DNA of 64,000 nucleotides. It comes from 39-52-133 sp035531075. GTDB lineage: Bacteria > Pseudomonadota > Gammaproteobacteria > Burkholderiales > Gallionellaceae. How positions within the stretch are numbered: the first letter of the stretch is position 1; every line of letters begins with the position of its first letter. The translations under genes were made by a program, and so were the position numbers. The notes beneath the pieces were generated by a model, which saw only the letters and a list, made by a program, of their open reading frames with translations, was not told where the DNA came from and searched no databases. The stretch spans positions 132,926 to 196,925 of the forward strand of contig DATKTO010000030.1 of assembly GCA_035531075.1 (NCBI GenBank), read 5' to 3'. Below, piece by piece: positions 27,856 through 36,030 of this stretch.

Positions 27856-29235
27856 TTAGAACGGCAATTGCAAATCCGGATTAGCTTTCAGCAGCACCCT
27901 TCTGAAATCATCCTGTATCCGCTTCAAACCCGCTTCATCATCCGCCTCAAACCTCAGCACAATCACCGGCGTGGTGTTAGATGCACGCATCAAACCAAAC
28001 CCGTCCGCGTATTCCACGCGCAGGCCGTCGATGGTGATGATGTCCCTGGCGTCGGTGAATTTTGCTTCCTTGCCCAGGCGCGCGATCAGCGCGTGGTTTT
28101 CGCCTTCCTGCAGCTTGATGTGCAGTTCGGGGGTGCTGACGGCATCCGGCAGCTGGTTCAGGGTGGCGCTGGGGTCGACGGACCTGCTGAGTATTTCCAG
28201 CAGGCGCGCGCCGCTGTAGAGGCCGTCGTCAAAGCCGTACCAGCGCTCCTTGAAGAAGACGTGGCCGCTCATTTCGCCAGCTAAGAGTGCTCCGGTTTCC
28301 TTCATCTTGGCCTTGACCAGCGAGTGCCCGGTTTTCCATAGGGTGGGTTTGCCGCCGTGCGATTTGATCCAGCCAAAAAGATTGCGCGTGGATTTTACGT
28401 CGAAGATGATTTCAGCGCCGGGGTTGCGGCTCAGCACGTCGGCGGCAAACAGCATGAGCTGGCGATCCGGGTAGATGATGTTGCCGTGCTTGGTAACCAC
28501 GCCCAGACGGTCGCCGTCGCCGTCGAAGGCGAGGCCTAGCTCGGAATCATTGCCGGCAAGCGCCTTGATCAGGTCTTGCAGGTTGTGCGGGTCGGAGGGG
28601 TCGGGATGGTGGTTGGGGAAGTTGCCGTCCACTTCGCAGAAGAGTTCGGTGACTTCGCAGCCCAGCTGGCGGTAGAGACTGGCGGCGAAGTCGCCGGCCA
28701 CGCCGTTGCCGCAGTCGACGGTGATCTTCATGGGGCGAGCCAGCTTGATGTGCGACACGATGCGCGTGATGTAATCGGCATTGATGTCGCGCTGCGAGTA
28801 AGCGCCCGCGCCGTGGCTGAGGTTGCCCTGCTCGATGCGGGTGCGCAGTGACTGGATGGTGTCGCCGGACAGGGTTTCGCCTGCCAGCACCATTTTCAGG
28901 CCGTTGTAGTCGGGCGGGTTGTGGCTGCCGGTGATCATCACCGCGCAGTTGGTATTGAGCTGGAAGGCGGCGAAATACACCATCGGCGTGGCGACACGGC
29001 CAACGTCGATGACGTTGATGCCGCTCTTCTGGATGCCGCGCGCCAGCGCTGCGCTAAACTCGATGCCCGACAATCTGCCATCGCGACCGATGGCGATGCT
29101 GTGCTGGCCGCGTGCGGCAGCTTCGGAGCCGATGGCGTGGCCGATGCTTTCAACGATCTCTGCGGTGAGCGTTTTGCCGACGACGCCGCGGATGTCGTAG
29201 GCCTTGAAAATTTCTTTGGGGAGACTGTTTTTCAT
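27856..29235 (-). CDS. Phosphomannomutase/phosphoglucomutase
   Basis: The 459-residue alpha-D-phosphohexomutase interconverts 6-phospho and 1-phospho sugars for exopolysaccharide and lipopolysaccharide precursors. The phosphoserine loop is TGSHNPPDYNG with catalytic Ser at residue 104. The metal-binding loop is DGDGDR near residue 240 and the sugar-binding loop GEMSGHVFF near residue 325. All four domains are present at normal length. It resembles AlgC/ManB of Pseudomonas, which uses both mannose and glucose phosphates. The neighbour waaF also belongs to envelope sugar metabolism. Confidence 0.93.
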   Translation of the reverse strand: MKNSLPKEIFKAYDIRGVVGKTLTAEIVESIGHAIGSEAAARGQHSIAIGRDGRLSGIEFSAALARGIQKSGINVIDVGRVATPMVYFAAFQLNTNCAVMITGSHNPPDYNGLKMVLAGETLSGDTIQSLRTRIEQGNLSHGAGAYSQRDINADYITRIVSHIKLARPMKITVDCGNGVAGDFAASLYRQLGCEVTELFCEVDGNFPNHHPDPSDPHNLQDLIKALAGNDSELGLAFDGDGDRLGVVTKHGNIIYPDRQLMLFAADVLSRNPGAEIIFDVKSTRNLFGWIKSHGGKPTLWKTGHSLVKAKMKETGALLAGEMSGHVFFKERWYGFDDGLYSGARLLEILSRSVDPSATLNQLPDAVSTPELHIKLQEGENHALIARLGKEAKFTDARDIITIDGLRVEYADGFGLMRASNTTPVIVLRFEADDEAGLKRIQDDFRRVLLKANPDLQLPF

Positions 29236-29355
29236 GTGGATGCGCGGCGGGCCGTAAGGGATTGAGGATTAACCGGGCCAGGCCCTTGACGGGCAACAAG
29301 GTGCCTCACCCGGTTGATGTGCAAGCATTTGATTTTATTTAATATTCTAATGTGC

Positions 29356-30405
29356 TTATGCGATTTTCTGTTGCTGGGGAAGCGCAGGAATATGCTCGGC
29401 AACCATTTGCGGGGTGAGGTTTTTCATGCACTTGAAATGTCCCAGCGGGCACTCGCGCTTGAAGCAGGGGCTGCACGGAATATCGATCCTCAATATCTGT
29501 GCTTGCGGCGACAGCGGAGGCGTAAAGTCCGGGCTGCTGGAGCCGTACAGTGCGAGCATGGGACGATCCAGCGCTGCGGCGATATGCATCAGGCCGGAAT
29601 CGTTGCTGACCACCAGGCTGGCGCAAGATAGCAGGGCGATCGCATCAGCCAGATCGGTGGAACCGCACAGATTGCGGGTGCTTAAATTTCCAAGTGCAAC
29701 GATTTTATCGCCGGTTTCCTGATCTTTGGGCGAACCTATTATCCATACGGCATAACCCTGTTGTTGCAGGCGTTGCGCGAGTTCGGCGAAGTAGGGAATC
29801 GGCCAGCGTTTTGCGGGGCCGTATTCTGCACCGGGACAGAATACTGCAACCGGCTGTTTGAGGTTCAGGTTGAACTTGTCGAGCACGGGCTGGCGCTGTT
29901 CGGCACTGACCTGTAACCGGGGTTGTGGCAACGGGCGGGGAATGGCCTCGCCGTTGCGCTCGGCCAGTTGCGCAAAACGCTCTACCATCAGTGGCAGAGC
30001 GTGTTTGTCGAGCTTGCGTCTATCGTTGAGCAAGCCGTAGCGCATTTCCCCGGTAAACCCGGTGCGTAGCGGAATGCCGGCGAAGAATGGGATCAGTGCC
30101 GATTTAAACGAGTTAGGCAGTACGATGGCCTGGTCGTAATGCATGCCGCGCAAATGGATGCCCATACCGAAGCGGGCAGCGAGTTGCATGGCGCCATGCG
30201 GAAACTGATTGGTGATGGTGTTGTTTACCTCGGGCATCTGCCGCAGCAGTTCTTCCGTCCACGGCGGGGCCAGCACGTCAATCAGGCAGCCCGGATGGCG
30301 CTGTTTGAGCCGCACCAGCATGGGTTGAATGAGCATGGTGTCGCCCACCCAGCTGGGCGCCACCACGAGGATTTTGCTGATATTTCGGGCGTCTATTTTT
30401 GCCAC
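29356..30405 (-). CDS. waaF: Lipopolysaccharide heptosyltransferase II
   Basis: WaaF adds the second L-glycero-D-manno-heptose to the LPS inner core in the cytoplasm. The 349-residue GT9-family protein begins with ILVVAPSWVGDTMLIQPML. It contains the donor-site region GSPKDQE, SLVVSNDSGLMHIAAAL and YGSSSPDFTPPLS, typical of ADP-heptose transferases. It ends two bases... of a short spacer after the zinc-finger gene and is likely cotranscribed with it and ilvE. Confidence 0.9.
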   Translation of the reverse strand: MAKIDARNISKILVVAPSWVGDTMLIQPMLVRLKQRHPGCLIDVLAPPWTEELLRQMPEVNNTITNQFPHGAMQLAARFGMGIHLRGMHYDQAIVLPNSFKSALIPFFAGIPLRTGFTGEMRYGLLNDRRKLDKHALPLMVERFAQLAERNGEAIPRPLPQPRLQVSAEQRQPVLDKFNLNLKQPVAVFCPGAEYGPAKRWPIPYFAELAQRLQQQGYAVWIIGSPKDQETGDKIVALGNLSTRNLCGSTDLADAIALLSCASLVVSNDSGLMHIAAALDRPMLALYGSSSPDFTPPLSPQAQILRIDIPCSPCFKRECPLGHFKCMKNLTPQMVAEHIPALPQQQKIA

Positions 30406-30406
30406 T

Positions 30407-30607
30407 TTAATGATGCCCTTTGGGCAATTCGCCCTTGAATTTGTACAGCGTGCTGCAATAGGGGCAGCGCGCTTCGCCCAGTTTTTCGACAGGTATCACA
30501 ACTTTCGGATGTGTGTTCCAAAGCGTCATATCAGGCGTGGGGCAATACAACGGCAAATCTTTTGCCGTGACTTCAATATAGTGCTGAGTAGCTTGTTTCG
30601 TGCTCAT
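30407..30607 (-). CDS. CHCC-type zinc-finger protein
   Basis: The 66-residue protein has one His and three Cys arranged as in the zf-CHCC family: a Cys at LYCPTPDM, a His at NTHPKV, and the pair ARCPYCSTLYKF. Related domains occur in the mitochondrial complex I subunit NDUFS6 and in small bacterial proteins. It probably binds zinc; the bacterial function is not established. It lies between ilvE and waaF on the same strand with one base between it and waaF. Confidence 0.85.
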   Translation of the reverse strand: MSTKQATQHYIEVTAKDLPLYCPTPDMTLWNTHPKVVIPVEKLGEARCPYCSTLYKFKGELPKGHH

Positions 30608-30631
30608 TGCTTTGTTTCCCCCGGAAACGGA

Positions 30632-31552
30632 TTATACGTGCGTAAGCCAATGGGCATATTTGGTGTTTTTGCCGCTGACGCAATCAAAGAATAAAGACTG
30701 CAGACGCTCGGTAATCGGGCCGCGCGAACCGATGCCGATGGTGCGGGTGTCGAGTTCGCGTATTGGTGTCACTTCCGCTGCGGTGCCGGTGAAGAAGGCT
30801 TCGTCGGCGCAATATACTTCGTCGCGCGTGATGCGTTTTTCAATCACCTCGATGCCCAGGTCTTTTGCCAGCGTCAGGATGGTATCGCGGGTGATGCCTT
30901 CCAGACAGGAAGTCAGGTCGGGCGTGTACAGCTTGCCCTTCTTGACGATAAACAGATTTTCTCCCGCGCCTTCTGCAACGTAACCGTCCACATCCAGCAG
31001 CATCGCTTCATCGTAGCCATCGGTCGCGACTTCCTGGTGCGCCAGGATGGAATTGGTATAGCTGCCCACCGATTTTGCGCGGCACATATTGATGTTGACA
31101 TGGTGGCGCGTGAAGCTGGAGGTTTTGACGCGTATGCCTTTTTTCATGCCCTCCTCGCCCAGATAGGCGCCCCACGGCCATGCGGCAACGGCAACGTGGG
31201 TGCTGAGCGTGGTGGCGGCGATGCCCATGGCCTCCGAGCCGTAGAATACGATAGGGCGGATGTAGCAGGACTCCAGTTTGTTGGTGCGCACCACTTCCTT
31301 GTGCGCTTCCATCACGCTTGCCTTGTCATAGGGCATCTTCATCTTGAAGATATACGCCGAGTTAAACAGGCGGTCGGTATGCTCCTGCAAGCGGAAGATG
31401 GCGGTGCCCTGAGTGGTTTTGTAGGCGCGCACGCCCTCAAATACGCCCATGCCGTAATGCAAAGTATGGGTCAGCACATGCGTAGTGGCATCGCGCCAAG
31501 GTACTAATTTGCCGTCATACCAGATGAAACCGTCGCGGTCAGCCATGGACAT
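30632..31552 (-). CDS. ilvE: Branched-chain amino acid aminotransferase
   Basis: IlvE performs the last step of leucine, isoleucine and valine synthesis and is PLP-dependent. The 306-residue fold-type IV enzyme starts MADRDGFIWYDGKLVPW. The PLP lysine lies in SVGSYTNSILA...; more distinctive are YGMGVFEGVRAY, the PLP-phosphate region AEGAGENLF, and the late EAFFTGTAAEVTPI. The first ATG is nine bases after AAGGAAT; a second in-frame ATG two codons later could also serve. Confidence 0.92.
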   Translation of the reverse strand: MSMADRDGFIWYDGKLVPWRDATTHVLTHTLHYGMGVFEGVRAYKTTQGTAIFRLQEHTDRLFNSAYIFKMKMPYDKASVMEAHKEVVRTNKLESCYIRPIVFYGSEAMGIAATTLSTHVAVAAWPWGAYLGEEGMKKGIRVKTSSFTRHHVNINMCRAKSVGSYTNSILAHQEVATDGYDEAMLLDVDGYVAEGAGENLFIVKKGKLYTPDLTSCLEGITRDTILTLAKDLGIEVIEKRITRDEVYCADEAFFTGTAAEVTPIRELDTRTIGIGSRGPITERLQSLFFDCVSGKNTKYAHWLTHV

Positions 31553-31667
31553 AATAAAGATTCCTTAAGAGAGAGTATCGCAAAGTGGTGATTCTAGCTT
31601 TTTTTGCGCAAATATTGAAGCGGGATGGAGGGGTAACGGCGCAGGAAGCGAATAATCAAGCTTTGGT

Positions 31668-31884
31668 AGGTTGGGCTGAGGAACGAAGCCCAACGATATG
31701 CTTGAGGTTTGATTGTTGGGTTTCACTATGTTCAACCCAACCTACTTGCTGTCATGTAGGTTGGGTTAGCGGATTTATTGCGTAACCCAACAAACAGAAT
31801 CCTCAACATCGACGGTCGGTAGCACCAGTCAACACTGGTTTGTGCTGGGTTACGGCGCAAGAAACGCGCCTAACCCAACCTACA
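31668..31884. repeat. Cluster of GTAGGTTGGG dispersed repeats
   Basis: Copies in both orientations occur at 31668-31697, 31731-31745, 31757-31791 and 31849-31883. They share GTAGGTTGGG at one end and CCCAAC or CCCAACCTAC at the other, so pairs can form hairpins. They fill most of the first half of the 562-base gap between ilvE and pstB. No gene is seen here. Confidence 0.7.
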
Positions 31885-31922
31885 TATTTATGACTTATGC
31901 TTCGTATTTAATGGGTTCAAAT

Positions 31923-32140
31923 ACTAGCCAAAGCGGCCAGTGATGTAGTGGCTCCGGCAAGCTGCCTTCGCAGCATAACATTCGCAAGCGAATGTGAGCC
32001 TACGCCGCTACATCACAGGTAGATTAACCGAATCTACCTGTGATGTAGTGGTTCCAGCAAGCCGCTTCGCGGCATAACATGCAAAACCGCTTGTTAGCCT
32101 TCACCGCTACATCACTAGCCGAAGCGGCCAGTGATGTAGT
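31923..32140. repeat. Two-copy hairpin array flanked by a duplicated pstB 3' end
   Basis: Two related 76-77-base units, 31940-32016 and 32040-32115, each begin GTGATGTAGTGG and end CCGCTACATCAC, so each folds end to end. Between them is a perfect hairpin AGGTAGATT (32017-32025) with AATCTACCT (32031-32039). The array is bracketed by a 27-base direct repeat, 31923-31949 and 32114-32140, differing at one base. The right copy includes the pstB stop codon and final codons. The left copy is thus a non-coding duplicate of the pstB end. Confidence 0.8.
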
Positions 32141-32888
32141 CTTCAGTCTCTTTTCGCTTGGGGTTGGTGAACACCGCGCTGGTATCGCCGAATTCGATCA
32201 GTTCGCCCAGATACATATAGGCGGTGTAGTCGGAGATGCGTGCTGCCTGCTGCATGTTGTGCGTGACGATGACGATGGTAAATTCCTTTTTCAGCTCGTC
32301 TACCAGTCTTTCGATGTGTGCCGTTGAAATTGGATCCAGCGCTGAAGTCGGTTCGTCCAGCAGCAATACTTCCGGTTTCACTGCAATGGCGCGTGCGATA
32401 CACAGGCGCTGCTGCTGTCCGCCCGAAAGTCCCGTTCCGCTCTGCTTGAGCTTGTCCTTTACCTCGTTCCACAGTGCCGCTTTTTTGAGTGCCCATTCCA
32501 CGCGCTCGTTCATGTCATGCTGGTTGAGGTTTTCGTAAAGCTTAACGCCAAAGGTGATGTTGTCGTAGATCGACATCGGGAACGGTGTGGGCTTCTGGAA
32601 TACCATGCCGATCTTGGCGCGCAGGGTGTTGAGATCCTGACGTTTCTCCAGCAGGTTTTGCCCGTCAAGCAGGATCTCTCCGGTGGCTTTCTGCTTGGGA
32701 TAAAGCTCGTACATGCGATTGAAAGTGCGCAGCAGGGTCGATTTTCCGCAACCGGATGGACCGATGAATGCGGTGACCATTTTTTCAGGGATAGTGAGGT
32801 TGATATCCTTAAGTGCACGGTCATTGCCGTAGTAGAAATTCAGGTCTTTTACGACCAGTTTTGGGGTGGTATCTTTTTCAGAAATCAT
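32115..32888 (-). CDS. pstB: Phosphate ABC transporter ATPase
   Basis: PstB powers high-affinity phosphate import. The 257-residue protein has Walker A GPSGCGKST at about residues 43-51, signature LSGGQQQRLCIARA at about residues 153-166, and Walker B LLLDEPTSALD. The end EDYITGRFG is typical of PstB. It is the last gene of pstSCAB on the reverse strand. The phoU gene that usually follows pstB is absent; instead the stop codon abuts a repeat array. Confidence 0.96.
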   Translation of the reverse strand: MISEKDTTPKLVVKDLNFYYGNDRALKDINLTIPEKMVTAFIGPSGCGKSTLLRTFNRMYELYPKQKATGEILLDGQNLLEKRQDLNTLRAKIGMVFQKPTPFPMSIYDNITFGVKLYENLNQHDMNERVEWALKKAALWNEVKDKLKQSGTGLSGGQQQRLCIARAIAVKPEVLLLDEPTSALDPISTAHIERLVDELKKEFTIVIVTHNMQQAARISDYTAYMYLGELIEFGDTSAVFTNPKRKETEDYITGRFG

Positions 32889-32900
32889 TTGGGCCTATCC

Positions 32901-33746
32901 TTAATGAGTGCTTGCTTGCTGGCGGAATAAGACTCGCGCCAGAATATTCAATGTCAGTACGCTAAATGTGATGAGCAGCGCGCCAGCCCAGGCGAGCTGC
33001 TGCCAGTCTGCATACGGGCTCATGGCGAACTGGAAAATCACCACCGGTAAATTCGCCATGGGCTGGTTCATGTTGCTGCTCCAGAACTGGTTATTCAGGG
33101 AGGTGAACAGCAACGGCGCAGTTTCGCCGCTGATGCGCGCGATGGCCAGCATCACGCCGGTAAGAATACCGGCGCGTGCGGCACGCAGGGTGACCGAGCT
33201 GATGATTTTCCATTGCGGCGCGCCGAGTGCGGCGGCTGCTTCGCGCAGGCTATTAGGTACCAGGCGTAGCATGTTTTCGGTGGTGCGGATGACGATGGGG
33301 ATGACCAGAATGGAGAGGGCAAATGCGCCTGCCCAGCCGGAGAAATGTTTGACCTTGATCACATACATGGCATAAACAAACAGCCCGATCACGATAGAGG
33401 GTGCGGACAGCAGCACGTCGTTGATAAAGCGGGTAACCGGCGCCAGCCAGCCGCGCTGGCCAAATTCGGCCAGATAGGTGCCGGCGAGTATGCCGATAGG
33501 CGTGCCGATCAGGGTGCCGAGCGCGGTCATCATCAGGGAGCCGGCAATGGCGTTGATAAGCCCGCCATCGCTGCCGGGTGGCGGCGTGGTTTGCGTAAAC
33601 ACGGCCAGGGATAAGCCGGGGATGCCGTGTTGCAGCAGGGTGAACAGGATCCAGCCCAGCCAGAACAGGCCAAAGGCCATGGCGAGCACCGAGATGCTCA
33701 GGCTCAACACGTTAATCAGGCGGCGACGCGCATATAGAGTCAGCAT
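32901..33746 (-). CDS. pstA: Phosphate ABC transporter permease PstA
   Basis: The 281-residue inner-membrane permease has six predicted helices. The cytoplasmic coupling loop motif is at TTENMLRLVPNSLREAAAALGAPQWK (about residues 150-175). It pairs with PstC to form the phosphate channel. It starts one base after the pstC stop and ends 12 bases before pstB. Confidence 0.94.
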   Translation of the reverse strand: MLTLYARRRLINVLSLSISVLAMAFGLFWLGWILFTLLQHGIPGLSLAVFTQTTPPPGSDGGLINAIAGSLMMTALGTLIGTPIGILAGTYLAEFGQRGWLAPVTRFINDVLLSAPSIVIGLFVYAMYVIKVKHFSGWAGAFALSILVIPIVIRTTENMLRLVPNSLREAAAALGAPQWKIISSVTLRAARAGILTGVMLAIARISGETAPLLFTSLNNQFWSSNMNQPMANLPVVIFQFAMSPYADWQQLAWAGALLITFSVLTLNILARVLFRQQASTH

Positions 33747-33747
33747 A

Positions 33748-34710
33748 TCAGGCTACCTTTCCTTCACGCTTCGCCAGCTTGTACAGCATATAGCGCGCAA
33801 TTGTCAGAACCACGAAGGTAATAAAGAACAGAATCAGGCCGAGTTCGATGAGCGCTGAAGTATAGAGCTCGCCCACTGCCTCATTGAATTCATTCGCCAG
33901 AGCGGAGGAAATGCTGTTGCCGGGCATCAGCAAGGAGGCGTTCAGGGAATGTGCGTTGCCAATGACGAAGGTCACGGCCATGGTTTCGCCCAGGGCGCGC
34001 CCCAAGCCGAGCATGATGCCGCCGACCACACCGATCTTGGTATAGGGCAACACTACATTCCACATCACTTCCCAAGTGGTTGCCCCCAGCCCGTAAGCCG
34101 ATTCCTTGAGCAGGGCGGGTACCACTTCAAACACGTCGCGCATCACGGACGCAATAAAAGGAATGACCATTATGGCCAGAATAATGCCAGCAGTGAGCAC
34201 ACCTATGCCCATAGGCGGGCCAGAGAAAAATGGACCTATAAGCGGCATCGTGCCGATGTGGTCGCTGATCCAGGGTTCGATATAGTCGCCAAATAGCGGC
34301 GCGAACACAAACAGTCCCCACATGCCATAGATGATGCTGGGGATACCCGCCAGCAATTCCACGGCAATTCCCAGGGGACGGCGCATCCAGCGCGGCGACA
34401 GTTCGGTGAGAAAAAGCGCGATGCCAAAGCTGACCGGAACCGCGATCAATAGCGCAATACCTGCGGTAACCAGCGTGCCAACGATGGGCACAAGAGCCCC
34501 GAACTGATCCGTAACGGGATCCCATTCAGAGCTACTGAGAAAATTGAAGCCGAACGCTTTTATCGCAGGAAGGCTGCCGATCACCAGGGAAACAATGATG
34601 GCAGCCAGCAGGATAAGAACAGAAAAGGCGGATATACGGGTAATGCTGCGGAACAGAATGTCCGGCCAGTTCTGGAGCTTGAGGCGTGCGTAGCGTAAAA
34701 ACGTCGACAT
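33748..34710 (-). CDS. pstC: Phosphate ABC transporter permease PstC
   Basis: The 320-residue permease has six helices and the coupling-loop motif VPALLKESAYGLGATTWE (about residues 198-215). The region ELLAGIPSIIYGMWGLFV is typical of PstC. It is longer than PstA because of extra N-terminal and periplasmic sequence, as usual. It lies 124 bases after pstS with a hairpin between them. Confidence 0.94.
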   Translation of the reverse strand: MSTFLRYARLKLQNWPDILFRSITRISAFSVLILLAAIIVSLVIGSLPAIKAFGFNFLSSSEWDPVTDQFGALVPIVGTLVTAGIALLIAVPVSFGIALFLTELSPRWMRRPLGIAVELLAGIPSIIYGMWGLFVFAPLFGDYIEPWISDHIGTMPLIGPFFSGPPMGIGVLTAGIILAIMVIPFIASVMRDVFEVVPALLKESAYGLGATTWEVMWNVVLPYTKIGVVGGIMLGLGRALGETMAVTFVIGNAHSLNASLLMPGNSISSALANEFNEAVGELYTSALIELGLILFFITFVVLTIARYMLYKLAKREGKVA

Positions 34711-34752
34711 AGGTTTGCTGAACTCTGGTTAAGTCAAAAAAATCTGCATGTG

Positions 34753-34786
34753 CAAAAAATTAAAGGGGCACATTTAAGCGCCCCTT
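34753..34786 (-). terminator. Hairpin between pstS and pstC
   Basis: Read on the reverse strand, AAGGGGC (34786-34780) pairs with GCCCCTT (34769-34763) and is followed by TAATTTTTT. It looks like a leaky intrinsic terminator that would keep pstS expression higher than that of the transporter genes, a common arrangement for binding-protein operons. Confidence 0.75.
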
Positions 34787-34834
34787 ATAATTATATCGTG
34801 AAAACGCACTTCTTTTGTGCGTTCCCTGAGTTAC

Positions 34835-35881
34835 TTACTTCCACACTGCTTTGGCATCACTACCTTTGATTTCTTTTTTCCAAGCTGCACGTACCAGTTT
34901 CTGTACTTTTTCCGGCATAGGCACATAGTCCAGCGCGGCAGCCATTTCGTTACCGTTGCTGTAAGCCCAGTCAAAGAAGCCCAACACAGCTTTTGCAGAT
35001 TCAGGCTTGTCCTGTACTTTGTGCATCAGGATGAAAGTTGCGCCAGTGATAGGCCAGCTTGCTTTGCCAGGCTCGTTGGTCAGCAACTCATAGAAGCCGG
35101 GAGCGTGTTCCCAGTCTGCGCCGGCTGCTGCGGCCTTGAAGCTGGAGTCATCCGGCTTGACGAACTGACCTTCACGGTTCTTCAGTTGTGTGTGGTTCAT
35201 TTTGTTTTGCAGGGCATAAGCATATTCCACATAACCGATGGAATTCTTGATGCGCTGTACATAGGATGCTACACCTTCATTACCCTTGCCGCCGGTGCCA
35301 ACTTTCCATGACACTGCTGTACCTTCGCCAACTGTCGATTTCCAGTCTTCGCTTACTTTTGACAGGTAGTTGGTGAAAATGAAGGTAGTACCTGAACCGT
35401 CTGAACGATGCACGACGGTGATTGCTTCATCAGGCAGCTTTACGCCTGCGTTGAGTGCAACGATAGCCGGATCATTCCACTTGGAGATTTTGCCCAGGAA
35501 AATTTCAGCCAGTACTTTGCCGTCCAGCTTGAGTTGGCCAGCTTCGATTCCGGTCACGTTGATAACAGGAACAACACCGCCCATCACGGCCGGGAATTGC
35601 ATTAAGCCATCTTTTGCGAGAGCTTCTGGAGTTAATGGCATGTCGGACGCGCCGAAATCCACGGTCTTGGCAACGATTTGCTTGATGCCGCCGCCGGAAC
35701 CGATAGATTGGTAATTCATTGCTACGCCAGACTTTGCCTTGTAGGCTTCAGCCCACTTGGCATAAATTGGGTAAGGGAAGGTGGCGCCAGCGCCGGTAAT
35801 GTCGACAGCAAATACTGATCCAGCTGCCATAAGCGCAGCTGCCATGCCTATGCTTTTAACAAGGGTATTGATTTTAGTCAT
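34835..35881 (-). CDS. pstS: Periplasmic phosphate-binding protein
   Basis: PstS captures phosphate and delivers it to PstCA. The 348-residue precursor has a signal peptide (about residues 1-25, ending GSVFA) and mature start VDITGAGATFPYPIYAKW. Other family segments are NYQSIGSGGGIKQI, VDFGASDMPL and HRSDGSGTTFIFTNYL. I chose the ATG at 35881, five bases after GGAG; a GTG two codons upstream is in frame. It is led by a Pho box. Confidence 0.96.
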   Translation of the reverse strand: MTKINTLVKSIGMAAALMAAGSVFAVDITGAGATFPYPIYAKWAEAYKAKSGVAMNYQSIGSGGGIKQIVAKTVDFGASDMPLTPEALAKDGLMQFPAVMGGVVPVINVTGIEAGQLKLDGKVLAEIFLGKISKWNDPAIVALNAGVKLPDEAITVVHRSDGSGTTFIFTNYLSKVSEDWKSTVGEGTAVSWKVGTGGKGNEGVASYVQRIKNSIGYVEYAYALQNKMNHTQLKNREGQFVKPDDSSFKAAAAGADWEHAPGFYELLTNEPGKASWPITGATFILMHKVQDKPESAKAVLGFFDWAYSNGNEMAAALDYVPMPEKVQKLVRAAWKKEIKGSDAKAVWK

Positions 35882-35992
35882 GATCACTCCAAAAAGTTTA
35901 AATTAACTGCCAGGGACTGCGTGCCACCAGAAACTTCATGCCGCCAAGAACTTCATGTGTTAGTCAGCGGGATGCATGATAATAAATCTTTG

Positions 35993-36008
35993 TTACATTA
36001 TTATTACA
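35993..36008 (-). promoter_or_regulatory. Candidate Pho box upstream of pstS
   Basis: On the reverse strand, TGTAATAATAATGTAA gives two TGTAA repeats with six bases between, the 11-base periodicity of PhoB sites (TGTCA-N6-TGTCA). It is about 110 bases before the pstS start, and an AT-rich -10-like TATTAT follows about 12 bases downstream. PhoB activation under phosphate starvation is expected for pst operons. Confidence 0.6.
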
Positions 36009-36030
36009 CAAACCGAAGGGTGGGTTCGTT

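Noticed and set aside
31923..32140. Possible CRISPR array
   Set aside because: Only two hairpin units with related interiors, no uniform spacers and no cas genes.
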